A DNA stretch of 64,000 nucleotides from Iris pallida (GCA_029216955.1 JANAVB010015600.1:38790134-38854133), one strand, 5' to 3'; numbered from the stretch's first letter, positions 22,366 to 34,140 are shown. Numbers and translations are program-made. Notes: generated by a model not told the origin, from the letters alone.

Positions 22366-23606
22366 AGGGCCATTCTGTACGGGGCTTTCGAGATCGGCCG
22401 GGTGTCGGGGAATGTGTCGATGGTGAACTCTATTTCTCGATCGGGCGGCATGCCGGGTAGCTCGTCCGGGAACACGTTTGGGAATTCTGCCACAACGTCG
22501 GTCTGACCAGCGTTTGCACTATCCTGTCGTATGTCTCGAACGGAAGCTAGATAGCCTTCGCACCCGAAATACAACATCCGTCGAGCTGATATAGCGGAGA
22601 TCACCATGCAGGTCGGCGACACCTCACCACACGAGTAGCAGAATTCAGGCACTCCAGGCATGCGGAATGTGACCCTCTTTTCAGTACAGTCTATGGTTGC
22701 GTTACACGGCCCGAGCCAGTCCATTCCCAGAATGATGTCAAAGTCCTTCATGTCTAGAACTATCACATCCAGACCGATCTTTTGACCGCCGATACAGATA
22801 ATCCCGTCGGCGCAAGCTAAGTTTGTGAGAATAGGTGTGCCCGAAGGCGTGCTTACGCTAAGGTCGAGATCTAATGATATTACAGGAAATTTGTGCTCGG
22901 CCGCAAAGTCCACCGATATAAAACTATATGAAGCACCTGAATCAAATAACACACGAGCAGGCACATTATTGAATTTTAGTATACCTGACACTACGGTATC
23001 TGACGCCAGCGCTTCGTCTCGAGTCATGGCGTAGACGCGGCCCTGAGTGTTGGGGCGACGGTCTCGGCCATCTTGCGGTACGGGTTGAGTGGACGGAGGA
23101 GGTCGAGGCGCTTGTCCTCGATTCTCTTGACGGTGTTGTTGTGGCGGGGCGTTACGATTCCATTTTTGGGGGCAATCTCGTGCTTGGTGGTTCCTTGCTC
23201 CGTAGTTGAAGCATCCTCCTTCGAAGACATGACAATCGTTGGCATGGTGACAGAAGTTATTGTACTTGGTGCACCGAGGTAGTGGGTTCTGCCCTTTGTA
23301 GCCGCCGTTGTTTGGACGCTTTGAAGCATGATTGTTGCCTCCCGTATAGCTAGAACGTTTGTGATTGGAGTGGCGCACAACGTCGTCAGCACCGGAAGGA
23401 TGCAGGTTCTCAAGGCGAAGAGCGTGATTTAGAGCCTCATCTACGGTCTTGTACTCCGGGACCCCGACATGTGCACCGATAGAGTGTCGCAGACCCACTT
23501 CGAACCGTCGCACACGGCACTCTTCAGTAGGCAGAAACTGGCCAGCAAACTTAGACAACTTGTTGAATTCTGTGGCGTACTGTTCCACTGTCCGGCTCCC
23601 TTGCTT
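22356..23606 (-). pseudogene. Element A gag C-terminus, nucleocapsid and protease
   Basis: The frame 23588-22356 continues the capsid (VEQYATEFNKLSKFAGQFLP), then a basic linker and two zinc knuckles, CTKYNNFCHHANDC and CFNYGARNHQARDC. In both knuckles the second Cys is Tyr. The protease follows with the active site VLFDSGASYSFIS and ILGMDWL. It ends near the linker to RT ([16 protein letters not shown]), where a missing base breaks the frame. A TAG at 23607-23609 separates it from the gag start. Confidence 0.88.
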
Positions 23607-24299
23607 CTACTGCATGAATTCATTCTCCTTCGCTTGACGAACGGCTGACAGAAGGTACTGGACTTCAAAAGCTTTGCGGAACATGGCCCAAGAGATCGGC
23701 GCGGTAGTGTTGTCCGGTCGGATCGCTCGCTTGCGCACGGCCCACCAGTCGTGCGCGTTCAACCGTAGTTGAAGTTGTGCGCAGGCGACTTGCTTGGATT
23801 CATCAATGCCGAGCAGCTCGAAGTGATCTTCCAGCTCTTTCAACCAGTCGATTGCCATGGAGGGACCCTCGGTGCCGCTGAAGGAAGTGCGGCACGCCTT
23901 CTTGAATTCTGACACTTCAAAGTTGTACTTTTTCGGTGCCGCTGGTTGACGCTCGGGATCCTCCGTGTCGACATCAATGGGTTGGATCGCCGGTACGGTG
24001 ACGGTAGGCGTAGTCGTAGAATTCCCGTTGGCCGCCATTGTTTGGACGATCTGCTGCAGGGTATCTAGCTGCTTTTGCTGAAGTTTGGCATGTGCATCAA
24101 AGCGAGCTTCGAAGCGAGCTTCGAACTGGGCCTGTCGTTCCTCTACCTGTTGATGCCGGTTCTCGGATTGGTTTTGCTGCGTCTCCATCATGCGCAGCAT
24201 CATTTCGATGGTATCGTTAGAAGGTCTGGACCGCGGACGATGCGAACTACTAGAGCCGCTAGAAGCGCTCTGTTCTTGCTCGGCCGTGGGCTCCGTCAC
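23607..24299 (-). pseudogene. gag: Element A gag N-terminal and capsid part
   Basis: The ATG at 24299 opens a Ser/Glu-rich start, a Gln/Glu-rich coiled coil (about residues 35-90) and the retrotransposon gag capsid (FSGTEGPSMAIDWLKELEDHF, about residues 140-160, then WAMFRKAFEVQYL). The frame ends at a TAG (23607-23609) in place of a sense codon; the capsid continues directly after it. The leader between this ATG and the PBS is about 130 bases. Confidence 0.88.
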
Positions 24300-24443
24300 T
24301 TCTGCGATACGAAGGCAAACGCATCAGTCATAAATTATTACGGACTTATTGTATGGAACAACTTATCTCATCGATGCGAGGTCAAAGGTTTGGAACTCTA
24401 GACGCGAGGCCAAAGGATGTAAAGCCGTGCTTTGATACCATTA
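24300..24443 (-). promoter_or_regulatory. Element A leader with initiator-tRNA-Met primer binding site
   Basis: Two bases after the LTR end, on the element strand, lies TGGTATCAAAGC (24440-24429), one base different from the initiator Met PBS TGGTATCAGAGC. The leader also holds TCCATACAATAAGTC (24357-24343), which is identical in element N (30140-30154). Shared leader motifs may be packaging signals. Confidence 0.85.
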
Positions 24444-26024
24444 TGTCACGCCCCGATTCCGTAGAATCGATAGTCGTCCCCCGGGCGTAATGCCGTGCGA
24501 ACCTAAGTTGCGATCGCAAAAGGCAGAGTCATAAGGTTATCCAAAACACAACATCAAGTTAGATTACGCAGAGAAATTGAATGATACATTTGAAATAGAA
24601 ATAGACTTTTTTATTGATAATAAAAACTTTACATTGACTTCTTTACAATCATTGCCGTGCGGGCTACAACATGACTAGACTTACAAAATGAACGCCGATG
24701 AGATAGTCGTTCCATACATTACATCCCTTATTACAAGCAAAAACCATTACACATTTCCACCTGCGATCGAGGGAAGCCAAGCCGCCATCTATTCTTCTTT
24801 GTACTGAGTGCGGAGTCTTCAAAAGGATTTCAGAAACACAAGTCTTCACACGCGGACGAGGCTTCAAAGGGTTCACTTCATCTTGAGCTTTCAAGTGGCA
24901 CGCCCTTCGTAGTTCGGGGTACCTGCGTGGAGAGCGAGGATCAGTACATTACACTTTGTACTGGTGCGTGGCAAGTCATGTTCCAAGCTCTCATTTGGTT
25001 GATGAGTTTATATGACTTAGAGTATAAATGTTTCTAACCATCCTAATGAATTGCAAACAAGCATATGACAAGCATAGTAAAATTTACGTTGAAACTTACC
25101 GACGGCGGACCGCGTTGCGCCTTTTGAAACTTACCATGTTCTTCCCTGTCAATTGTATTCATTTACATTCCAAGTGCAACATTACGTGTGTTTGGTCACT
25201 GACATCACAAGCCATCCTGGACTATAGCTTTGTTAGCCGGGGCCCTTGCAGCGCAAGTAGCGAGCCCCGCTGCAAGTCTCCGCTTAACCCGTGCTATCAT
25301 CCAGCACAGCTATACCGTGTTTCCTCCTAGGCCGAGTCGGTCCCGTGGCCCCAGGTAGTCGCTCGAGGAAACTCTCTTCTTGTCGACAAGTTGTCCAACG
25401 ACCGAGTTAAGACATTATTCAGTTATTAAGGTGTAGCCTTCATTCTCTTTGAAACTTAATCATTTTACTGTGCTCGTGCCCTTGCATTCATTCTTTCTTC
25501 CGCAACAACACTATTCATTTACTTAAGAAGGGGTCGACAAGAGAAGGGTCAGCCACTCACCTTGAGTTTACTTCGACGATAGAACTTGTTGGTCGCGCTA
25601 GACGTCGCCTACGCGATTACCTGAAATCGCACAAGCAACCGATTAGAACACTGCATTATTCAAGGAGTTCGATAGGAAATGCGAGTTCGAAATGCAAGCC
25701 ATGAAAACCATCGAAAACATTCACGAAAATGCATTCAGAAAACAAAGCCAAAACCAACGCAAGCGGCGTAAAAAGCAGAGCAACGGGAGGTCTCTCCCGA
25801 CTCAGCCGCAGAGTCAATCCTCGAGGCACAACCCGCTGAATATGGGACTTGGTTCCGAAGAAGACATTCTATAACGAGGAATGGATCTTAATTCAACCTT
25901 TCCCGTTCGATCGACTCGGTCGATCCCGACCTATCGGTCCCGACCGAATCGATAGCCACAGTGTTCCTTTCTCGCGTACCCCGTGGACAGAGTACGGGAC
26001 ACGATATAGGGACGGGGCACTACA
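24444..26024 (-). repeat. 5' LTR of element A
   Basis: 1581 bp. On the element strand it runs from TGTAGTGCCCCGTCCC to CGGGGCGTGACA, followed by the PBS. Confidence 0.93.
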
Positions 26025-26029
26025 AGCTG
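26025..26029. repeat. Target-site duplication of element A, right
   Basis: AGCTG, matching 17983-17987. Confidence 0.92.
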
Positions 26030-26195
26030 TGCTGGGGACTTGTGCAGCAAAGGGGGGATTGATGAGCTGCAAAGGAGAAGGGTTGGAACGGGCCTGAGAA
26101 AGAGGGGTGTGATCAGGAGATAACACCTTGTCATCAGCAGGTCTAGAACGGGTTGTCTTTCCTCTAGTCATAGTCTGAAAGGTTTTAGGAGGCAA
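26025..26195 (-). pseudogene. gag: Element B mini-Gag, N-terminal part
   Basis: 57 codons from the ATG at 26195 (MPPKTFQTMTRGKTTRSR), basic and then Ser/Pro-rich. The frame runs exactly to the element A insertion and continues in the same frame at 17982. There is no stop. An internal Met nine codons in is an alternative start. Confidence 0.65.
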
Positions 26196-26362
26196 ACATA
26201 AGCAAGGTAGCCTACCAGTCTATAACAACCAAAAATATTTATTTATAATATAATTCGGTCCTATGTTGTGACAAATTAATGTTCTTGTGTTCTAAATGTT
26301 CTAGAGGTGTTCTCCTAAGTTGTTGTTGAGAGAAGGACCTGCATGGGCCACCACTAAAAATA
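26196..26362 (-). promoter_or_regulatory. Element B leader, atypical primer binding site
   Basis: The 167-base leader lies between the 5' LTR and the mini-Gag. TGGTATCAGAGC is absent. The only TGG-led candidate near the LTR is TGGTGGCCCATGC (26353-26341), nine bases after the LTR end. Which tRNA it would match cannot be told here. Confidence 0.4.
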
Positions 26363-27704
26363 TGTCACGACCCGATCCCAACTTGTTGGGTCGAACCGGA
26401 TGATGCCCAGCCTGCACCGTTGTGAGACGGCGGCAGTAAGCTGTTTTATTGCAGGTAATCACAACAACATCTAAACATTTGTCACAACATTTATATACGG
26501 GAACTTTAAAAATTTATTCAATATTTGAATAAATACAACTGGAAAGTAAAAGTGCTGAAAGGAAATACTGAATTCAAGTCTACAAAAAAATTCCAATAAA
26601 AGAAACTCGAATTAAAACGACATCTAGCTAGAATGGCTGTCTCGTCAGCCTCAGGATCTGCGTCCTCCAAGGGGTCTCCGGGAACACAGCAGAATATGGT
26701 ACTGGGTCATAGTAGCTATTGTGCTATAGCTCAGCAATCATCAGTGACACATAAAATATTGGGTCTCCAGTCAGGAGGGAGCAAGTACGAGTATATATCC
26801 AACATTTCAAATAATAATAGAAATTTGCAATTTTAAACAATTTAAAATACAATATTTTCCTACAATTCTACACGGTAGAAAATAATATGATTTGAGTAGA
26901 TAATGACTATGACCGGCTTGGGTTGTACACTTGTATCCTAGCGATACGATATGGCTTATTCCCGTGTGTAAGAGGGGTAAGCTAATACATTCATTAATTA
27001 TTTGGGGTATTGGTCATAGACACTACACTACTTCCCCAATATCCCGCAGTCAATCAATCAATACTCTAGGAGAGAGTTCCGTGTAACAATGTGGTTTAAA
27101 CATGCAAGATAACAATTACTAATTAAAATGCAGAATAATATAACCGTAACTTGTCTCGATTTGTAAGACTGGAGTAGGGGCAAGTTGGTACCGAGGAGGA
27201 AGTCAAGTTCGTCTTCGAGATCCTACAGTTGGAGAACTTGACTTAGAACCAATATTGTAGCCATTCTAGGTGTGCTAGTTACAATCTCTAGTAGTAGTGT
27301 CCTAGTCAGATTTTTAAGTTTTTAATTATTCTACCGGAAAACGTCTAACGTCACAATTCTACGTTCATTTATTATTTATTTAAAATAAGTCGGTTATTGA
27401 TTAATTAGAAAAATGGCAATTACCGGTTAATTTGGCAAAACTTGTATTTTGTAATATTATATATAAAACTACTATTTTTCTTTTAAATAAGAAAACGTGA
27501 ATTCTTGTTAAGTTACAAACTTACAATTTTACTAATTTATTTACTGTGAGAAAACCTTATTAATTTTCTATATTAAAATAAATACTCATTTTAATAATCT
27601 ACGCGTTTAAAGCCAAAACAATAACTCAGAAAATCAAGAAAAAGCTACGCTATACAATACAGGATCGCAGCAAAGAAAATAGAAAACTGAGCTTATGCCC
27701 TTAC
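26363..27704 (-). repeat. 5' LTR of element B, inner part, interrupted by element N
   Basis: It matches 11401-12737 closely. The interruption lies after CTTAC (27700-27704), which is the target duplication of element N. The LTR resumes at 62873. Confidence 0.92.
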
Positions 27705-30007
27705 TGTAGTGCCCCGTCCCGCTCAGTCAATCGGAGGAATCGGAACGCTAACGACGTTCGGACTTAGCCTTACAACGGCTGCTCGAAGACATCGCTCGGT
27801 CGAGGCGACCGCTCGCTCAGGTGGGGTAGTTTCGGTGAACTTGTCTCATCTTTGCCTTCACATAATAAATCGTGTTTTCAACTTGCACAAGTAGACGTAA
27901 TAATAAAAGAGATGAATCCACATAGCTAAGGGAATAATCCCAACGGGTCAAAATGAGTTAGAACATGGAAAAATGTCCCACGGTCGGCTTAGAGTTGGTG
28001 GACGGCGTGCTTTGAAAATGACACTCGGTCCTTCGTCCCGCGGCTTGGGAGAAGGAAAGTTGGTCTTCGACACAAAGTTATGAAATAGCCTAAGTTATAG
28101 GCGTCGCCTGCGTGAATGCTTGTTAAAGCATGCACGGTCCCGTCGAATTGTCCCGACACTTAAGTTGGCCTAAGACATAGGCGTTGCCCGCGTAAATGCT
28201 CGACAAAGCATGCACGTTCCATACCGCAAGGCTTGGCACAGCCTTTGCTCGTCCCTTAAGTTAAGTTATAGGCTCGATTAAGTTAGGCAAAGTTACGCCG
28301 ATCGACCTAAGTCATTTCTAGTGCTGTCCCACTCTTTCTACGGTTGTCAAGTTAAATAGTCCCACGATCCCAAGGCCCGTCATATGAAGTATAGCTTGGG
28401 CGATAGCGTCGCGTAGATCGGAAGTCGGTTTGGGACACGATGGCACGGTCCTAGAGTTTTAAGGCACGGGCCACGGTTGATTCATTGAGTTTGGAAAGTG
28501 TTGCAAATAGTTGTTCTTGAGTTGAGTAAAATAATAGGGCAAGAAAGAAGAATGCTCGCGACTACGGGTCGTCGAAGCAAAATCTCAGAGGTGAGACGTA
28601 TTGAACTAGGCCCTGAAAGAGATGATAACACTAAAGGTGGAATGACTGTGTGAGACTTCAGTTGAGTCGAGTCTTGCATGGTCATGGACAACTTGTCGAC
28701 AAGGTAGAGTTTCCTCGAACGGTAGCCCGACGGAAGGGGACCGGTTCTTGAGAAGCATCATTAGCACGTGCTGGATGACCGCACAAGTTAGCACAGAGGC
28801 TTGCCAGCGGGGCTAGCTACCCACCTGGCAAGGGCGGCCGCCTAACAAGCTGAAGGAGTCCAGGATGGCTCTGGGAGTCAGTGACCGAATCATATAGATG
28901 AGTCGGCATCGCGGCAAATCTGCGTGTGTGCCTTTGGATTGAGTTGAGTTATTGAATGTGTGTATAGTTGGAATACAATGTTTGGTCCTAAGATGTGGCA
29001 TCAACATAGGCGACGTGCTTCGGCACGAGATGTGACATCGAGTCTAATGTTGTCAGTATATAAATTACATAGTTTGGATGTGAGTTGCCCTGAGTCTAAG
29101 TCAGGAAAGGCCGCAAGGCAGAGTTGGTCGAGTGACACTTAACCCACAAGTCTTGATTGGGTCAGTTGATGATTTGGTAGCAAAGGGCCGCGAGGCGGCG
29201 ATATGGTCGAGTCGCACGTAGTTGCGAGGCACGGTCACACGGGAATGGAGCCTCATCGCATAGTTGCGTCTCTGATTTTGGCCGAAAGGCAAGCACGACT
29301 TGATAGGTTAACGTGGTTTGAGTCAACATTGTTGTGCAAGCACGGGATGGTCTAAAGATACAAATAGACAAGGCGTCGGTCATAAAACTAATCCTAAGGC
29401 AAGAGTAGAAAGACAATACAAAAGGAGACTATGTTGCACAAAGTAAAGTAAACGTGTTGGTTTTGTATGGGTGGGCGAGGAGCTCATTCCACCAGTATAG
29501 TTGAGTACTGACACCCACTTAGTTTACATGTGCAGGCACAGGTAGAAGCTCGTGGCATGGAGCTCGCTTGGATGCGTCGAGGCACGGAGTTTCTTGGCGA
29601 TTCGAAGCACGGGACCGCATGGAGTAAAGACTTATACAGGACATAATGTATGGACGTCGCCTTCTGAAGCATCCGCTGGATCAAGACTTGTAATTGAGAG
29701 ATGAGAGAGAGCTGAGTGAACTTGTAAAATGTGAGAAAAGTGAGCTTGAGTGATTGTAATATTGGCCTTGCGCCCTCAATGTAACCGTTGTTTCAATATC
29801 AATAAAGAGCTTCTTTGAATAACTTGTGTTTGTTCTTAATTTCCGCTGCTATCATTCGATGTCTCTGCTTGGGACTTCTGTGCGACGACCCCGTCGTAGC
29901 CGCTGAAATCGGCCGTTATGGAACCCGCCTTGCACGAGCGCAATCTAGGCTCGTACGGCATCACGCCTTAGCGAGGACGGTCGTTCCTACGGGAGCGGGG
30001 CGTGACA
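27705..30007 (+). repeat. 5' LTR of element N (first copy)
   Basis: 2303 bp from TGTAGTGCCCCGTCCC to GGGGCGTGACA. Two near-tandem units with TAGGCGTCGCC...AAAGCATGCAC lie at about 28088-28225. A TATA-like TATATAAAT lies at about 29058, and a poly(A) signal AATAAA at 29801-29806. A block near 28801-28890 matches the element A LTR, and both termini match element A. The - strand frames here have no known motif. Confidence 0.93.
29801..29806 (+). promoter_or_regulatory. Poly(A) signal in element N LTR
   Basis: AATAAA, about 740 bases after the TATA-like site and 200 before the LTR end, fits the R/U5 boundary. Confidence 0.5.
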
Positions 30008-32115
30008 TAATGGTATCAGAGCACGGCTTTACGTCCTTGGACTATCGATTGAATTCTTTAACTCGTTGTTTCCGCAAACTTTGTTGCTTTCGCAAGTTGA
30101 TATCGTTGGTGCGCTCTCTCTCAATTGTCCCACGGGATGTCCATACAATAAGTCTATCTATTTTGAAAAACATAGGAGAACAGTTTTTGACAACAAAATA
30201 AAAAGATGGTTCGTGTAAGCACGGTTGGCTAAGTCGGGCTGGGCATATACACCAAAGTTTCGTCGACCTTAGAAAAGTCGAGTGCGGGAATTAAATTGTG
30301 TCGGATGAAAATAGGTTGAACTCGATTGATTAAAGTGAGATGACTATCGATAGGGGTACTATCGAGCGACGATAACATCGATGAGATATAGATGAGCGTG
30401 CTTGGAAATTGAGGAATGGTTCGAACGGAAAATTTAAAGAAGTGGATTTTGATTCGTATGATAAGTTGTGGATTTGTTGAATGACTTCATCCCTGAGTGG
30501 TGTATGCGATAGCCTCAGGGATGTCGATCGATTGATAAAGGAGTGATGCAAATTGAGGAAATACGTTGGTCGATAACTTAAGATAAACGGATGAACGATA
30601 CGTGAATCTGGTTCGAGGAAAAATTGATGTTGTGAATGATTCGAGGGATAATGATCGAACTTGAATTTGAATGTCGAGGAGATTATCCAGTCGGACGATA
30701 GCATCATTCGCACGACTCGAAATTGGTTGCAAAGGAAGATCGTCAGCTTACGCATATCGTCGATGGTATTGAGGCGTATCAAAGATCGATATACGATAAC
30801 TCGGGGGTACTCTGACTCGGCATCGTGCAAGTGTTATTATTCGGTTGGATGCAATACTTAGGATTTTGACTGAGATGAATATTGGAAGCAAATAATTGTG
30901 TCTTGATGGTTACGCAGAAAACCACAACGTCGACGATCTTGTCTTGCGCGGGCGCAACTCTAGCCTCGCCCATACGTTGCGTCGGGTTCGGGGCGATCGT
31001 TCTGCGTGAGCGCTGACATGGTGATTCATATCGCGGGAATGATCGAACTCAAAAAATCAGGACGCAGCAACGTTGATTGTCTCGACTTGTTGGCTTGATG
31101 CGAAGGTAGACTCGAGGATTGTAGGACCTATGATTAACGAATGAATGAAACTTGAGGATTGAGTAGGTCCAATCTGCGCATCGAAAATGAATTAGTCTGG
31201 ACACAAAACAAGAGTTATGTCCCGATGAGAATGATTATCTCGCGGGAGCGTGCATGGTGATTCATGCCCACCGTGGATAATCTGAGTCGCGTGAGATCGG
31301 GGCACAACGCATTGTTAAGTCGGACGACCTTGTGATCGATTACGTGAATTAGAATAGATGACTTCGGAAGTATGAAATGTGAATTATGGTTTAGCGATGG
31401 ATTGTGTCGTAGCGTGCTTGACTTGGAAGGGATGATAGGAAGATTATGTCGAACGTGTTCGAAGATATTGACTATGCGAAATGGCTTTGCTGAATGACTC
31501 AGACCCCGTGCGACGAATGTTGGCATGTGCGTAGGGAATCGATGCTCGATGTTTAGAAATCGGAGTGATGCGAGCTTGGGTAGAGAACCCCGTACCATCG
31601 ATTTGGTTTGACCTTAGGATGGGGTCAGTGTTGATATTGTTGTTTGGGAACTATGATTCCAATACTGACGGAAAGACATAGCCTAGCGGTTAGGCAGACG
31701 TTCGAGTGTGAAGTGGTAGGATTTGTGGAGGCACCACTCGCGAGTATCGGTTGACATGCATGTATATCAGGGACGCTTGAATGCGTGCACGATCCGACTC
31801 GAGTGGTGATGGCGGGATTCGCTATCACGAGGCTGGGTTGAAATACACGTATTTTGGGGACGCCTAAGATATGTGCACGATCCGTACTAAGTGATACGTT
31901 GAATTCAAGTGAGGCTTGAGGAACAGAAAAGTGTCGAGGATTTTGAGATCGTAAGTTTTGAAGAAAGGATTGAGGGTAGCACGAGCGTGGCTCGGATTTG
32001 AGAAATGCATAGGAGTAGTGTGTGCGAGAGTTCGTGAATGTTGAGTAAAGTGATAGGTCAATAAGTAAGTACTCAGTTAGTTTCGAGGACGAAACTTTTT
32101 CTGAGTGGTGTAAGA
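30008..32115 (+). mobile_element. Non-coding interior of element N (first copy)
   Basis: The interior is 2108 bp. It opens with a perfect PBS, TGGTATCAGAGC (30011-30022), and the leader motif TCCATACAATAAGTC (30140-30154). It ends with AGTTTCG-AGGA-CGAAACT at about 32080-32097, a pyrimidine/purine stretch and the 3' LTR. No Gag, protease, RT or integrase motif is present on either strand. A - strand frame of 166 codons (30830-30330) has no recognisable domain. Short degenerate repeats with GGGACGC and GTGCACGATCCG lie near 31766 and 31857. Confidence 0.85.
30011..30022 (+). promoter_or_regulatory. Element N primer binding site
   Basis: TGGTATCAGAGC, complementary to the 3' end of initiator tRNA-Met, lies three bases after the LTR end. 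Confidence 0.92.
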
Positions 32116-34127
32116 TGTAGTGCCCCGTCCCGCTCAGCCAATCGGATGAATCGGAACGCTAACGGCGTTCGGACTTAGCCTTACAACGGCTGCTCGAAGA
32201 CATCGCTCGATCGAGGCGACCGCTCGCTCAGGTGGGGTAGTTTCGGTGAACTTGCCTCATCTTTGCCTTTACATAATAAATCGTGTTTTCAACTTGCACA
32301 AGTAGGCGTAATAATAAAAGAGATGAATCCACATAGCTAAAGGAATAATCCCGACGGGTCAAAATGAGTTAGAACATGGAAAAACGTCCCATGATCGGCT
32401 TAGAGTTGGTGCACGGCGTGCTTTGAAAATGACACTCGGTCCTTCGTCCCGCGGCTTGGGAGAAGGAAAGTTGGTCTTCGACACAAAGTTATGAAATAGC
32501 CTAAGTCATAGGCGTCGCCTGCGTGAATGCTTGTTAAAGCATGCACGGTCCCGTCGAATTGTCCCGACACTTAAGTTGGCCTAAGTCATAGGCGTCGCCC
32601 GCGTAAATGCTCGACAAAGCATGCACGTTTCCATAACGCAAGGCTTGGCATAGCCTTTGCTCGTCCCTTGAGTCAAGTTATAGGCTCGATTAAGTTAGGC
32701 AAAGTTACGCCGATCGACCTAAGTCATTTCTAGTGCTGTCCCACTCTTTCTGCGGTTGTCAAGTTAAATAGTCCCACGATCCCAAGGCCCGTCATATGAA
32801 GTATGGCTTGGACGATAGCGTCGCGTAGATCGGAAGTCGGTTTGAGACACGATGGCACGGTCCTAGAGTTTTAAGGCACGGGCCACGGTTGATTCATTGA
32901 GTTTGGAAAGTGTTGCAAATAGTTGTTCTTGAGTTGAGTAAAATGATAGGGCAAGAAAGAAGAATGCTCGCGACTACGGGTCGTCGAGGCAAAATCTCAG
33001 AGGTGAGACGTATTGAACTAGGCCCTGAAAGAGATGATAACACTAGAGGTGGAATGACTGTGTGAGACGTCAGTTGAGTCGAGTCTTACATGGTCATGGA
33101 CAACTTGTCGACAAGGTAGAGTTTCCTCGAACGGTAGCCCGACGGAAGGGGACCGGTTCTTGAGAAGCATCATTAGCACGTGCTGGATGACCGCACAAGT
33201 TAGCACAGAGGCTTGCCAGCGGGGCTAGCTACCCACCTGGCAAGGGCTGCCGCCTAACAAGCTGAAGGAGTCCAGGATGGCTCTGGGAGTCAGTGACCAA
33301 ATCATATGGATGAGTCGGCATCGCGGCAAATCCGCGTGTGTGCCTTTGGATTGAGTTGATTTATTGAATGTGTGTATAGTTGGAATACAATGTTTGGTCC
33401 TAAGATGTGGCATCAACATAGGCGACGTGCTTCGGCACGAGACGTGGCATCGAGTCTAATGTTGTCAGCATATAAGTTACATAGTTTGGATGTGAGTTGC
33501 CCTGAGTCTAAGTCAGAAAAGGCCGCAAGGCAGAGTTGGTCGAGTGACACTTAACCCACAAGTCTTGATTGGGTCAGTTGATGATTTGGTAGCAAAGGGT
33601 CACGAGGCGGCGATATGGTCGAGTCGCACGTAGTTGCGAGGCACGGTCACACGGAAATGGAGCCTCATCGCGTAGTTGTGTCTCTGATTTTGGCCGAAAG
33701 GCAAGCACGACTTGATAGGTTAACGTGGTTTGAGTCAACATTGTTGTGCAAGCACGGGATGGTCTAAAGACACAAATAGGCAAGGCGTCGGTCATAAAAC
33801 TGGTCCTAAGGCAATAGTAGAAAGACAATACAAAAGGGGACTAAGTTGCACAAATTTAAGTAAACGTGTTGGTTTTGTATGGGTGGGCGAGGAGCTCATT
33901 CCACCAGTACAGTTGAGTACTGACACCCCTTAGTTTACATGTGCAGGCACAGGTAGAAGCTCGTGGCGCGGAGCTCGCTTGGATGCGTCGAGGCACGGAG
34001 TTCCTTGGCGATTCGAAGTGCGCGCCGCATGGAGTAAGGCTTATACAGGACATAATGTATGGACGTCGTCTTCTGAAGCATCCGTGGATCAAGACTTGTA
34101 ATTGAGAGATGAGAGAGAGCTGAGTGA
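32116..34127 (+). repeat. 3' LTR of element N, cut by the assembly gap
   Basis: The LTR starts TGTAGTGCCCC and runs to the 13-N gap, missing about 290 bases. The complete LTR is at 60564-62867. Near the gap the sequence lacks single bases present in the second copy (for example near 33928, 34032 and 34085). Confidence 0.92.
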
Positions 34128-34140
34128 NNNNNNNNNNNNN
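34128..34140. other. Assembly gap of exactly 13 N
   Basis: Thirteen N separate two copies of the same 28.5-kb sequence. A 13-N filler is, from memory, the value used by Bionano hybrid scaffolding for contigs that overlap. Confidence 0.98.

Larger units (their letters stand above)
17988..26024 (-). mobile_element. Element A: complete Tekay-like chromovirus (Ty3-gypsy)
   Basis: The 8037-bp element lies on the - strand inside element B's gag, with 5-bp target duplications AGCTG. Order on its own strand: 5' LTR (24444-26024), PBS, gag, protease, RT, RNase H, integrase, chromodomain, polypurine tract, 3' LTR (17988-19565). All domains are recognisable, but stops near 23607, 21703 and 21505 and frameshifts near 22366, 20560 and 20052 disable it. 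The LTR pair shows several differences per few hundred bases, so the insertion is not recent. The second assembled copy is 46449-54472. Confidence 0.95.

Noticed and set aside
26633..26836. 67-codon frame beginning MAVSSASGSASSK, also found at 11671-11868
   Set aside because: Both lie in element B LTRs; their similarity is that of the LTR pair and they are antisense to the element.
28088..28225. CRISPR-like spaced repeats
   Set aside because: There are only two imperfect units, inside a plant LTR, without spacers or cas genes.
30330..30830. 166-codon - strand frame in the element N interior
   Set aside because: It is antisense to the element, has no known motif, and overlaps other open frames of similar quality.
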